A DNA stretch of 64,000 nt. It comes from UBA4055 sp964648295 (lineage in GTDB: Bacteria; UBA4055). Each line of letters opens with the position of its first letter. Positions within the stretch are counted from its first letter, which is position 1. The position numbers and the translations under genes are program-made. The DNA lies in NCBI GenBank assembly GCA_964648295.1, contig CAZYNH010000004.1:101456-165455 (forward strand). The letters run 5' to 3'. Below the pieces are notes generated by a model. That model saw only the letters and a list, made by a program, of their open reading frames with translations, did no database searches and was not told where the DNA came from. Positions 33,399 through 42,880 of this stretch are shown here, one piece after another.

Positions 33399-34759
33399 TA
33401 TATATCCGCCGTCAGGAATGATCTGCTTTTCTCTATTGCTTTCAACCCTTTCTCATTGTTATCTCTGAAAGCAGAGAGACGCTGTTCGAGAACGGGATAC
33501 ATGCTTTCGGGAGTAAACGAAACGCATGCCCTTAAACCTTCGGTCTTTTCGCTGCCTGTTGTGGCAAGAGAGATCGCGCTGATCCCGTAATACATAAGCT
33601 CTTCCACAAGGTCAGCGCCATCATATCCCGGGTATGAAATGGTAAAATAGAACCCGTCGGCGACAGGAACATCGTCATCCATATCGTAAACGATCTTAAA
33701 TCCGTAATCGGTAAATATTTTTTTCATTATCCTTGCGCGCTCCCCGTATATCTTTACTTCGTCAAGGAAGTGGAATCTTCCTTCGTTCACAGCCTTCAAC
33801 AAACCGTAAAGCCCGTACTGGTTGGAATGGCTCACTCCGGAGCTCAACACATACATCGCTCCGAAAATATAGGCGTAACCGAAATTATCGGTGTCGAAAT
33901 AAGGCCTGAGGTTGTCGCCTTCCGAATTGAACAGGTGATCCGATATTGCTGTCATGCCTATTCTCTGACCCGCCAGGCTGAATGATTTTGAACTCGATAT
34001 GAGCAGAATATAATTCTGTGTGTATCTTGCCACTGTAGGCACGAACGGTTCGCGGCCCGGTACTGAGTAATCCTGCCTGAAATCCATACCGAAGTAGGCA
34101 AGGTCCTCGAGCACGATTACATCGTATTTCGTGGCAAGCTCCCCGATTATTTTGAGTTCTTTTTCCGTAAAACATATCCATGACGGGTTGTTCGGGTTGG
34201 AGTACATTAACGCCGCCACATCACCCTGGATCAGGTAGCTCTCAAGTTTTTGTCTGAGCTTGTCGCCCCTGTAATTATATACATCGAACTGCGTAACGGG
34301 AAGACCAAGCGCTTTAGCCTGTTTTTTATTAACGGGAAAGCCGGGATCTATGAAAAGTATCCTGTTCCTGCCGGAAAACCGTCTTGATGTTACCATCATG
34401 GCCATGTAACAGCCCTGCATTGACCCGACGGTCGGAAAACATCCGGCTTTATCCACATCGATATTCATGAAATTTTTGACGAACAGCGATATTTCGCTTT
34501 TGAGCTGAGGTATTCCGTCAAACGGAGGATAGACGGAGCCGACATTCTTTTTAAGAGCTTCAATTTCGCTTTCAATAGCTATATCCGGAGGCGTGAGGCC
34601 GGGGTTGCCCATCTCCATCCTGATAAATTTCTCTCCGGACGCTTTTTCAATATTATTTACAAGCCTGTTTATCTCCCTTATAGACGAGAGACCGACTTTT
34701 TTTAAACCGCTTTCCTTTATTTTCTGCGACACGACATCGAATTCGACAGGTGTGATCAT
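33398..34759 (-). CDS. PLP-dependent class I/II aminotransferase
   Basis: 453-residue fold-type I aminotransferase. Family marks are MEMGNPGLTPPDIAIESEI, the NPNNPSWICFTEKEL substrate/PLP loop, VIVLEDLAYFGMDFR with the PLP-contacting Asp, and the Schiff-base lysine near residue 260 in ISSSKSFSLAGQRIGM. The substrate cannot be fixed from sequence; aspartate/aromatic/alanine types are possible. Its place between phosphatidylserine synthase and ribE, with 0-1 nt junctions, is tight but does not name a pathway. Confidence 0.88.
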   Translation of the reverse strand: MITPVEFDVVSQKIKESGLKKVGLSSIREINRLVNNIEKASGEKFIRMEMGNPGLTPPDIAIESEIEALKKNVGSVYPPFDGIPQLKSEISLFVKNFMNIDVDKAGCFPTVGSMQGCYMAMMVTSRRFSGRNRILFIDPGFPVNKKQAKALGLPVTQFDVYNYRGDKLRQKLESYLIQGDVAALMYSNPNNPSWICFTEKELKIIGELATKYDVIVLEDLAYFGMDFRQDYSVPGREPFVPTVARYTQNYILLISSSKSFSLAGQRIGMTAISDHLFNSEGDNLRPYFDTDNFGYAYIFGAMYVLSSGVSHSNQYGLYGLLKAVNEGRFHFLDEVKIYGERARIMKKIFTDYGFKIVYDMDDDVPVADGFYFTISYPGYDGADLVEELMYYGISAISLATTGSEKTEGLRACVSFTPESMYPVLEQRLSAFRDNNEKGLKAIEKSRSFLTADI

Positions 34760-35524
34760 TTATTCCTCTCCGTTTATTTCATCGTCTTCTTTTCTTGACA
34801 GCTGCACGATGCTCAGGACGATACCTGAAACAACAAATACGAGCATGACAGGGAAAAGCAGAGACATTTTAAGTTTTACTATAAGCAGCACGGTGACTAC
34901 GACCGAAAGTATCTTGAGATTGCGTATCAGAAACTTCTCTCCTCTTCTGAACATAACCGGGAAACCGTGATAGATTATTCTGGATATCATCAGGTATGAG
35001 ACGGCTAAAGAAGTAATAGTGAGCCATTTAAAATGCTTTATTTCCCCGAACTGCTCAAGCTCGAAAAGAACGAAAGAAACGATAGTCAGCGCGGCCGCCG
35101 GCGAGGGAAGTCCGCTGAACGCGCCTTTAACGGACGGGTCCACAAGCTCCGCGTTGAACCGGGCGAGCCTTATGCTGGCAAAGAGCAGCGGGAAGAACGA
35201 GAATATAAGAACAAGATGCCCGAGATCCTCAAGCCCGGGATACCTGCCGATATACACATTTTTATAAAGCATGAACATTAATACTGACGGAGCCGCGCCG
35301 AAAGTGATCACATCCGCAAGCGAGTCGAACTCGATGCCGAAATCGGATGTGCTCTTTACCAGCCTGGCCACTTTTCCGTCAAAGGCGTCGCAGACGCCTC
35401 CCAGAAGAACAAAGTAACATGCCCAGAAATAGTCCCCGTTTATAGAGGAGACTATTGACCAGAAACCGAAGAACATGTTGCCGATCGTAAGCGAATTCGG
35501 GAATATCGCGAGTTTTCTGCCCAT
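34760..35524 (-). CDS. pssA: CDP-diacylglycerol-serine O-phosphatidyltransferase
   Basis: 254-residue membrane enzyme making phosphatidylserine from CDP-diacylglycerol and L-serine. The CDP-alcohol phosphatidyltransferase motif is complete in CDAFDGKVARLV...FGIEFDSLADV (about residues 45-75). About seven hydrophobic segments follow. Length and the type II PssA pattern fit. It lies 10 bp after psd and directly abuts the aminotransferase, so synthesis and decarboxylation of phosphatidylserine are coexpressed, giving phosphatidylethanolamine. Confidence 0.93.
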   Translation of the reverse strand: MGRKLAIFPNSLTIGNMFFGFWSIVSSINGDYFWACYFVLLGGVCDAFDGKVARLVKSTSDFGIEFDSLADVITFGAAPSVLMFMLYKNVYIGRYPGLEDLGHLVLIFSFFPLLFASIRLARFNAELVDPSVKGAFSGLPSPAAALTIVSFVLFELEQFGEIKHFKWLTITSLAVSYLMISRIIYHGFPVMFRRGEKFLIRNLKILSVVVTVLLIVKLKMSLLFPVMLVFVVSGIVLSIVQLSRKEDDEINGEE

Positions 35525-35534
35525 TTACACCCTC

Positions 35535-36218
35535 TTAACTGAAAAATTCGCCGATAACTGTCTGTCCGGCCTTTACTCTGTCGCCCACTTTGACCTTAAG
35601 TTCGCAGTTTATGGGAAGTATAAGATCCACTCTGGAGCCGAATTTTATCAGGCCCATCTTGTGGCCCTGCTCGACTTCGTCGCCCACATCCGCGTAGCAG
35701 ACGATCCTTTTGGCTATAAGTCCGGCTATCTGCTTGACGGTTATACGGTTCTCGCCGGAAAGTATACCGACTACAGCCTGTTCGTTGAATTCCGAGGCCT
35801 TGTCGTTCCAGGCAGCCATGAACTTTCCTTTCTTATAATTGACATATTCGACTTTCCCCTTGACCGGATACCTGTTCACATGCACATCGAACACGCTCAT
35901 GAAAATCGAGACGATCTGCGATTCCTCCATCCTGTATTCCTCGTCAAGATACATTTCCGCCTTGATCACCTTTCCGTCGGCCGGCGAGATTATCGCCCTG
36001 TGATTTTCCTCCTCCATATCAATATATCTGTCGGGATCCCTGAAGAACCAGAAAGAAAATAAGAATACGAAAGCCGAGAAAGCTCCGGCGGCGGTTATAA
36101 TATAAAGCAGAAATTCGTGATATTTCCACTGAATTAAGATAAGCACGCCCATAAACAGCATTACAAGAAAAAGCTTTTTTATTACACCCGAACTGCCCGC
36201 GGCAAGTTTATATCCCAT
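35535..36218 (-). CDS. psd: Phosphatidylserine decarboxylase proenzyme
   Basis: 227-residue short-form decarboxylase that converts phosphatidylserine to phosphatidylethanolamine. Two hydrophobic segments lie near 18-60. The body includes HRAIISPADGKVIKAEMYLD and FMSVFDVHVNRYPVKGKVEY. The self-cleavage site that generates the pyruvoyl group is the Gly-Ser in GLIKFGSRVDLILP near residue 193. It is the second gene in the operon, between htrA and pssA. The short form, as in many non-enteric bacteria, lacks the long N-terminal part of E. coli Psd. Confidence 0.92.
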   Translation of the reverse strand: MGYKLAAGSSGVIKKLFLVMLFMGVLILIQWKYHEFLLYIITAAGAFSAFVFLFSFWFFRDPDRYIDMEEENHRAIISPADGKVIKAEMYLDEEYRMEESQIVSIFMSVFDVHVNRYPVKGKVEYVNYKKGKFMAAWNDKASEFNEQAVVGILSGENRITVKQIAGLIAKRIVCYADVGDEVEQGHKMGLIKFGSRVDLILPINCELKVKVGDRVKAGQTVIGEFFS

Positions 36219-36234
36219 CTTGATTCTCCTTATT

Positions 36235-37410
36235 CTAAAGTTTGTATGATTCCAGCGTCATTGTCAGTTTTTTATACTCTCCGCTCCTGTAAACTACGAA
36301 TTCGACCTTGTCCCCCACTTTATAATCCTTTATTTCAAAAAGAGCTTTTCCCATATCGTTGAACGAATTGATCTTAACGTTATCCACAGCTATTATTATG
36401 TCGTTTTTCTGAAAACCCGCTTTATCCGCAGGACTTTCCGGCTGGATTTCAAGAAGAACCACGCCTTTAACTTCCTCTCCGTCGTCCCTGTTCCTGTTCT
36501 TCAGATCTGTAAGCTGAGTTCCGGACACTTTGGCGAACCCGAAATAAAAATTCCTGTCTATCACTCCCTTTTCGATCAGCGTCGAGGCGATACTTCTGAC
36601 TTTATTTATGGGTATCGCGAACCCGATACCGATGCTTCCCCCGCTGCCTGCCGAGTAGATCATCGTGTTCATTCCGACGACTTCTCCTTGTGAGTTGACA
36701 AGCGGCCCCCCGGAATTACCCGGATTGATCGATGCGTCGGTCTGTATCATGCTTTCGTAAAAATGCCTGTCGGCAGTATTGAAACCGAAGTTTATCTTTA
36801 AGCCTGAGACGACGCCCACTGTTATGAGGGGATTATTCACATATTCGAACAATCCGTACGGGTTGCCGAAAGCTATGACCCATTCGCCGCGGGACAGTTC
36901 CTTATCATCACCCAGTTTTACATATTCGTGATCTTTCACATCTATCTTAAGAACGGCCACATCGCTCCTTTCGTCCGAGCCGATTATTCTCGCGTCGTAC
37001 TCCTTTCCTTCGGTCGTGGTTACGATTACCCTCTGTCCGTTCTTGATAACATGATGATTTGTGACGATATAACCGTCGGGAGTATAGATAAAACCGCTTC
37101 CCATGCTCGGAACAATCCTGTTTGTGTACTGCGGAGGGAAAAAATTCGAAAAAAAAGGATCGTTATCGAATATTGTCCTTACCTTTTCCTTCTTTTCCTT
37201 AAGCACGTTTATGCCCACAACGGCCGGACTGACCTCTTTTACCGCTTTGGTTATCGCGCTTTCCCTGTCCAAACTAATACCTTCCGAGGCCGAGACGAAA
37301 ACCTCTCTTCCCGAACCGATTACCTTTCTGCTCAAACCCAAAAAGAAAAGTATCGAGGCTATCAGCAGCCCCGTAAGAGTTCCGTGTATGAAGTATTTAA
37401 ATCTCTGCAA
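36235..37410 (-). CDS. HtrA/Deg-family trypsin-like serine protease
   Basis: 391-residue envelope protease or chaperone. An N-terminal signal anchor (about 8-28) is followed by a trypsin-like domain with the full catalytic triad: His120 in VTNHHVI, Asp150 in RSDVAVLKID and Ser233 in INPGNSGGPL. One PDZ domain (about 290-390) has VVLLEIQPESPADKAGFQKN. A single PDZ and a membrane anchor make it DegS-like in layout, though general Deg quality-control roles are equally likely. It starts at TTG 37410 with AAGGA upstream and is the first gene of the operon, next to a predicted promoter. Confidence 0.94.
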   Translation of the reverse strand: MQRFKYFIHGTLTGLLIASILFFLGLSRKVIGSGREVFVSASEGISLDRESAITKAVKEVSPAVVGINVLKEKKEKVRTIFDNDPFFSNFFPPQYTNRIVPSMGSGFIYTPDGYIVTNHHVIKNGQRVIVTTTEGKEYDARIIGSDERSDVAVLKIDVKDHEYVKLGDDKELSRGEWVIAFGNPYGLFEYVNNPLITVGVVSGLKINFGFNTADRHFYESMIQTDASINPGNSGGPLVNSQGEVVGMNTMIYSAGSGGSIGIGFAIPINKVRSIASTLIEKGVIDRNFYFGFAKVSGTQLTDLKNRNRDDGEEVKGVVLLEIQPESPADKAGFQKNDIIIAVDNVKINSFNDMGKALFEIKDYKVGDKVEFVVYRSGEYKKLTMTLESYKL

Positions 37411-37440
37411 ATTTATTCCTTATACTTCAATAAAGGATTA

Positions 37441-37469
37441 AATATAAGGTTCCGCGCGCATTTATTCAA
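37441..37469 (-). promoter_or_regulatory. Predicted promoter of the seven-gene htrA operon
   Basis: On the minus strand, -35 TTGAAT (37464-37469), 17-bp spacer and -10 TATATT (37441-37446), 30 bp upstream of the TTG start. The rest of the 136-bp gap (37411-37546) shows no other clear element. Confidence 0.65.
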
Positions 37470-37546
37470 TAACAAAATATTCTAAGTTTTTATAAAAAAT
37501 CCGGCTCTTTCTCAATGTTTACACTAAAAAAAACTGAGAATAAATA

Positions 37547-40500
37547 CTACTTTATTATCACGAACTTACCGACAAAATCATCAATTTTCTTATCTGCATC
37601 CTGAACGCTGAAAAGGTAAATTCCTGATACGACCGCCTGATTATTGTCGCTGATCAGGTTCCAGTAGGCACCGTTCTTTCCGTACCAGTATGGCATATCC
37701 CATTTCGAACTACCGTTGTGAGCAATGACTTTCACGAGATCGCCGGCAAGCGTGTATATCCTTATCACGCACTTTTCGGGTATGTTTAAAAAGGCGATTT
37801 TGCGGTACTCTTCCTGATATGTATATTTGCCGTCTATGACCTCCCAGCCCATGTCGGCATAATCTACATCCCCTCTATACGGGTTAGGAACTACAATAAT
37901 ATCGCCTTGCCTGCTTAATTTGGATGTTACAGTTGCCGTTGCGTTTGATTCGGGGCTGGATTTTATTGCCGGAACCCCCATCTTCGGAGCACCGTAGTCC
38001 GAAGCGGTCACAGCTATGAACTTCTGCTGGGCTAATGTCTGGTTATGCAGAACGAATTTGTAGTTCCTTACTTCATCCCAATCGGGATAAGGACTCGGAA
38101 CGATTTTGCAGGTATAGGACATATTCTCATTTTTAAAATCGGATTTTAAGTCTCTGTTGTCGCCGAACGGAACAAGTTTATACATTTTCGCTCCCGAAGT
38201 GATTGTGTAAGGATAAGCTTCAGGATGAGCCTGTACCGTATCGGCAGGCACGGGGTTGTCGTAATAATCTTTAGGATCAACTACATTTTGATAAGCGTAG
38301 TTCATCAGATCAACGCTGAAGATGGTGGTAAAATTCCCGAGCTGTCTGTCAGGGGATAATTCGATATTATATCCCTCGAAATCATGTAGCCTTGTGTAAG
38401 GATCAAAGGTGAACTCAGGACCTATAACCCCGATGCTGCCGTCATCTTTCGTATAAAATTCGTGACTTGACCATTCTACGGTTATTTCTCCGTCAAGGTC
38501 GGTAACTGTGATCTTTGGCGGCGGAGGCGCAGGAGGGCTTGTAAAATCGGGTACACCGTCGCCGGCATCCAACCTTCCGTTGTCGAACCCGTACCTTACC
38601 CATGTGCCCTGAGGATATATTCCGTCAGCCTTATCGTACCTGACCATGTATCCGTACCCTTCTCCGTCTGTGGAATTTCCCGTCGTTCCGTAATTCTCCG
38701 TAGCTGCCTGTCTGCCGAATGGCAGAAGCGTATCCTCTTTTTCTGCGATGTTACCATAAATATCCGTTACGGGAGTATTGAATGACGTCATTTCATAGTC
38801 GTTTTCACCTGTATCAGGTCCGATGTATGAAGCATCTATCCACCAGCAGTGAGTATCGCCTGCGACATCTCCGAAAATACCGTCAGCGCCCACATCCTCA
38901 CCGAACCAGCCGTCTTTTTTCGTTTCTCCCCATCTTTTAACGGGTGTGTCATACATCGGCGTATCATATACCCTTTCCGCCCATACCACATTATGAAATG
39001 CGTCGTACCACCCCTGATCGTATAGAGTCACATCAAGGCCATCGGTCAAATCAACTATAGTTGAATCTGCATAATTCGGATCCTGCTCAAGCCTTGTATG
39101 AAAATCATCACTGACCATTATAGCGAGAGTAAGTTTCAAAGAGTCTCCATACGCAAACTTCCATACTTTTTTGTTTACTACAATATCATCAGGCTCTCCG
39201 TCAATATCTCTGTCAACAGCTACATTAACATAACTCTCATAACCGAGAGGCCCGAATCCAAGTAAAAATGACGAATAATTCCCGTTTGCAAAGTCATTCA
39301 GCATACCAATACTGCCGTTAGAATATTCACCCTCAGGCACAGTTCCGCTTACTATCCACGGCTGCCATTTTCCGGCCTGAGGGATCGGTGTCCCGTCAAT
39401 TTGAGCATCCATGCCGAGACATACTTCTCTCATCGCAGTCTGATTATGATCGAATTCATCATTCGACATAAGCATATATTTACCCTTGTCACCGAGAGGA
39501 TATGAATTAGTAACACCGCCGTACAACGGAACTCCTTCTTCCCATGGTATAATTATATTCTCATTATTATCGTCGTCATATCCGCGCTGTTCAGGGGTCA
39601 GGTCGTATTGCCAGTCATCATGCATCCCCACTTTCCATTTTGGCGCCCAGCCCCAGTTATAATATCCGTTCCAGTTATTAAATGAATATCTTAGATTAGG
39701 ATTGGGATTTCTTAACACTCTGACGCTGAATACTCCTGTAGCTCCGTTTAAAATGCTACCTGCACCTGGTTCACTTACAATATGAGTACCGCCGCCTTCC
39801 CAAACATATTCTCTTCCGTCGTTGTCAGCTGCCCAAACCATATTAAGATCAACGGTCTTTTTCACTCCTGTAGCCGGGTCAATATAACCTGTCCATTTAT
39901 CTATGAAACCGCATATATCATCCGCTCTTCCTCCGTATATTCCCGCATTTGCCTGATTGAAAATCGAATTATCAAAAGCCTGACCCAGAAATAGGTTATA
40001 AACTGCTCTTTTATCTTTGTTTCTGTTGTAAATTGTATAGTCTACAATAATAAATTTCTTGGCGTAGTCATAAGGCCATGCATAACTTGTCTGTTTGATC
40101 TCTATACCCAAAGGAGTATGAAAAGTATCATCCCAGCCGTCGATCGCATTTTGAGAAGTACATTTATCCGAAAACATAGTTGTGAATTGTTCATAAGCTG
40201 TTGCATTTGGATCGTAAACCTGCTCGAACAAGCAGTTCAATCTCCCCTGTATATTTGATGTTTCGTAAATATTCCCCAAAGTCCATCCGGCGGGGTCATC
40301 TTCGAATTCAGTAGGCAGAATCTCAGGAGCCGTTTCTATATAAAGTGAATTTCCTGTTGAAACATGGGGCCCATCGAAAAGGATCGCAGTACTCCCTCCG
40401 ATCTGCATCTCATGTGTTTCTAAGTATCCTCCGATCCAGAAAGAGGACTTTCCAAGATAAATCATACCGGAGCCGGCTGGCATTTCAATGGTCTTTACAT

Positions 40501-40780
40501 CTTTCCCTGTACATTCGTCTTTAAATATATTGTCGTTAGTCCACGGATTAATAAACGGATTGTATCTTTGTGTCGTGCCGAAATTATTTAAAAGCATATT
40601 GATAGAACCTACTCTGTGAGTCCTTGTTTTTAGAAGATATGTGTTAAAACCTTTTGAAGTGTTTTTTTCATGAAAATCTCTGTAATAATCCTTAACTTTC
40701 GAATATTTAGGATCGAGTAGAAAGCTTTGAGAATATATTAAAGAAAATGTTAATATTATCAGCCATGAGTAATTTCTCAT
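37547..40780 (-). CDS. Large secreted protein with C-terminal sorting-like domain
   Basis: 1077 residues. A signal peptide (about 1-19, MRNYSWLIILTFSLIYSQSF) precedes a long Asp/Tyr/Gly-rich beta-structured body. A fibronectin-like segment lies near 770 (PPKITVTDLDGEITVEWSS), and the C-terminus is an FlgD/Por-type module (IRIYTLAGDLVKVIAHNGSS ... AVVSGIYLFSVQD ... FVGKFVIIK). The last module resembles type IX secretion C-terminal domains. It overlaps the upstream lipoprotein gene by 4 nt and ends the TonB receptor operon. Probable role: cell-surface partner of the receptor (inference). Confidence 0.75.
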   Translation of the reverse strand: MRNYSWLIILTFSLIYSQSFLLDPKYSKVKDYYRDFHEKNTSKGFNTYLLKTRTHRVGSINMLLNNFGTTQRYNPFINPWTNDNIFKDECTGKDVKTIEMPAGSGMIYLGKSSFWIGGYLETHEMQIGGSTAILFDGPHVSTGNSLYIETAPEILPTEFEDDPAGWTLGNIYETSNIQGRLNCLFEQVYDPNATAYEQFTTMFSDKCTSQNAIDGWDDTFHTPLGIEIKQTSYAWPYDYAKKFIIVDYTIYNRNKDKRAVYNLFLGQAFDNSIFNQANAGIYGGRADDICGFIDKWTGYIDPATGVKKTVDLNMVWAADNDGREYVWEGGGTHIVSEPGAGSILNGATGVFSVRVLRNPNPNLRYSFNNWNGYYNWGWAPKWKVGMHDDWQYDLTPEQRGYDDDNNENIIIPWEEGVPLYGGVTNSYPLGDKGKYMLMSNDEFDHNQTAMREVCLGMDAQIDGTPIPQAGKWQPWIVSGTVPEGEYSNGSIGMLNDFANGNYSSFLLGFGPLGYESYVNVAVDRDIDGEPDDIVVNKKVWKFAYGDSLKLTLAIMVSDDFHTRLEQDPNYADSTIVDLTDGLDVTLYDQGWYDAFHNVVWAERVYDTPMYDTPVKRWGETKKDGWFGEDVGADGIFGDVAGDTHCWWIDASYIGPDTGENDYEMTSFNTPVTDIYGNIAEKEDTLLPFGRQAATENYGTTGNSTDGEGYGYMVRYDKADGIYPQGTWVRYGFDNGRLDAGDGVPDFTSPPAPPPPKITVTDLDGEITVEWSSHEFYTKDDGSIGVIGPEFTFDPYTRLHDFEGYNIELSPDRQLGNFTTIFSVDLMNYAYQNVVDPKDYYDNPVPADTVQAHPEAYPYTITSGAKMYKLVPFGDNRDLKSDFKNENMSYTCKIVPSPYPDWDEVRNYKFVLHNQTLAQQKFIAVTASDYGAPKMGVPAIKSSPESNATATVTSKLSRQGDIIVVPNPYRGDVDYADMGWEVIDGKYTYQEEYRKIAFLNIPEKCVIRIYTLAGDLVKVIAHNGSSKWDMPYWYGKNGAYWNLISDNNQAVVSGIYLFSVQDADKKIDDFVGKFVIIK

Positions 40781-42876
40781 TTTTTCTCCAATTCAAACCA
40801 TTCTATCATCGCTTTGAACATGATTGATGCCTGACCTTCGGAATTATCCATAAAATATAAAGGCATTGTGAAGAATGCCGTCCTGAACAGATAATTCTCC
40901 TCAATATATCTTATTGCTACTGAACCGGAGCGTTCCAAAACAGGCCCGGCTGTTTCTCCTGTTACTTTGTTGGTTAAAAAAAGCGAATGTTTTAGAGTGT
41001 CAGCTTCATTTTCCCATGGGTAATCATAAGAATAATCGTGGCTGTATGCCAGTCTCGGCAGATCATAGATTGATTTGTAACCGTAAACGATCTCGCCTTT
41101 ATATGCTTCGAGAACAGGCACGCCCGTAAAAACCGTGCCTCTGTCCTTTAAAGCATGCTGCCTGATCCTGCCTCCCGATCCGGGAGGGCTGTCGAACCAT
41201 GCTTTATTTACTTTTGTACTGTCTATTCTTAATGTTTTCACAGGCAGATCAGGCACATGCCCATAAAGCTCAGCCCCGATAAAATCGTAGTTGTCCGACA
41301 GATAATGATCTGAGCAGTATTGCGTTGAATCGGTACCGGGGATGGTATAATATGTCTTGTATTCCGGGAAATCCATGTGTCTGATCCCGAAATAATTGCT
41401 GAAAAATATTCTCAGATCTGTATTTGTTGCCGGTGCTGCTACGCTAACATTCACATTTTCATAAACGTCTTTTTCAAATATCTGCCTGTAAGGTTTTTTG
41501 TACTTATTGACAGGCAGCTGCGAAGGTATCTGATTGTATTTCTCCCCTTGTAGAACTGAAGGTCCGATTATGAATACGCTACCGCCGACATCAAGATAGC
41601 TTTTCAGTGCGATCCTATATCCCGCATAACCGGCTTCGCCGTTAAAATTTATACCGTTATGCGTGCTCCTGTCCTCGGAAGAAAGAATAACTAGCCTGTA
41701 TTTTATCAGTTCTCTTATGTTCGGCGAATAATATGTTCTTCCGCTTTCGGTCACAGTTCTTTCAAATCGCGCTATTTTATACCACTTCGAAGGATCGGAT
41801 AAAATATCTCCCTCGGATTTATAGCCTGAGTATTCAAGCAGATCTTTGTAGAATTCAGTAACCTTTACAGCTTCAGGATTACCCATCCACTGCGAATAGG
41901 CAGGCGGAGGATACAGCGTGGGATCTGTGTCGTCAATGAAAAGGATACCTTTATCGAATGTAGGCGCGAATACTTCAAAATTTATCGTAGAATTATTTTC
42001 CGACAATTCATAGGCATCATCCCTTACCCACACCCTGAAAGAGTATCTGCCGTTTTTATTGTTGTTATAAATAATGCCTGAAAATGACGCGGTCAGATTA
42101 TCCCTGCTCCAGCCTCTTGATGCCAGAAGCGTGTCCTGTTTTAACGGTTCTCTGAGCTCATAGAGTTTCCATTGAAATTCAAGCTCAACATCCATGCCGT
42201 CCGGATCTTCGCCCATCCATTTAAAATCAATTTCTTTCCAGAATTCGTTTGCCGCAGGCATTATAAGCTGGGCGGAATCAGTGCCTACGGTAACCCAGTA
42301 TTTATCAAAACCGTTCACGCCTAGTTTGTCGGAGTAAACCATCGGATGTTTAGGCCTGACATTAGTTCTTTTGAATATCTTTGATCTTACATCAGTTCTC
42401 TTGCCGTATTCGTCAATTCCGAGAAGAAAGAATTTGGAGTATGCGGCCTTAAAAGAAAGGCTTACCGTATCGCCTGCATCCGTAATTATCTGCCCGTATT
42501 CTCTCAGATCGTAAAAACAAGTGTCCGCATTCAGCTTACCGTACGGCAATGATATGTTGGCATAGGTCTGATAAGTTGATATCCAGTTTTCTGAGTTATT
42601 CTCGTCAAAGGGCAGTTTTTGGAATATTGTGCTTTCGTTTGTAAATGTGTCCGTTGTGACTATGTAAAAATATTTTAGTTTAATACCGTCAGCGTCGTTT
42701 CCGTACCACTTTATAGTTGTTCTTTTGTTGCTTGTCGAATCCGTTGTATCGTAAAACTGTAACACCGGAGACTGATTTTCCGGCATTGGACCCTTATATT
42801 CATTCGTGCAGGAAAAAATCATCAGAAAACCCGTGAGCAGTGATAAATATATTGTTCCTTTCATAATTTTCTCCAA
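40777..42876 (-). CDS. Large surface lipoprotein of the TonB receptor operon
   Basis: 699-residue lipoprotein with signal and lipobox in IYLSLLTGFLMIFSCTNEY (Cys near residue 23). The body is beta-rich. It has Ig/fibronectin-like stretches (NNNKNGRYSFRVWVRDDAYE), a segment like a glutamine-amidotransferase-type fold (RLVILSSEDRS and LDVGGSVFIIGPS), and ends at MIEWFELEKK. I do not recognise a named family with certainty. It starts 4 bp after the TonB receptor stop and overlaps the next gene by 4 nt, so it may be the receptor's lipoprotein partner, by loose analogy with SusD-type pairs. It is not visibly SusD itself. Confidence 0.7.
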   Translation of the reverse strand: MEKIMKGTIYLSLLTGFLMIFSCTNEYKGPMPENQSPVLQFYDTTDSTSNKRTTIKWYGNDADGIKLKYFYIVTTDTFTNESTIFQKLPFDENNSENWISTYQTYANISLPYGKLNADTCFYDLREYGQIITDAGDTVSLSFKAAYSKFFLLGIDEYGKRTDVRSKIFKRTNVRPKHPMVYSDKLGVNGFDKYWVTVGTDSAQLIMPAANEFWKEIDFKWMGEDPDGMDVELEFQWKLYELREPLKQDTLLASRGWSRDNLTASFSGIIYNNNKNGRYSFRVWVRDDAYELSENNSTINFEVFAPTFDKGILFIDDTDPTLYPPPAYSQWMGNPEAVKVTEFYKDLLEYSGYKSEGDILSDPSKWYKIARFERTVTESGRTYYSPNIRELIKYRLVILSSEDRSTHNGINFNGEAGYAGYRIALKSYLDVGGSVFIIGPSVLQGEKYNQIPSQLPVNKYKKPYRQIFEKDVYENVNVSVAAPATNTDLRIFFSNYFGIRHMDFPEYKTYYTIPGTDSTQYCSDHYLSDNYDFIGAELYGHVPDLPVKTLRIDSTKVNKAWFDSPPGSGGRIRQHALKDRGTVFTGVPVLEAYKGEIVYGYKSIYDLPRLAYSHDYSYDYPWENEADTLKHSLFLTNKVTGETAGPVLERSGSVAIRYIEENYLFRTAFFTMPLYFMDNSEGQASIMFKAMIEWFELEKK

Positions 42877-42880
42877 ACTA

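Noticed and set aside
33399..33450. FMN riboswitch before ribE
   Set aside because: The aminotransferase coding sequence runs right up to ribE with a 1-nt overlap, leaving no room for the conserved structure, and none of its sequence blocks is visible.
40777..42876. SusD-type partner lipoprotein
   Set aside because: Although it follows a TonB receptor, it lacks visible TPR-like helices and SusD motifs and is beta-rich.
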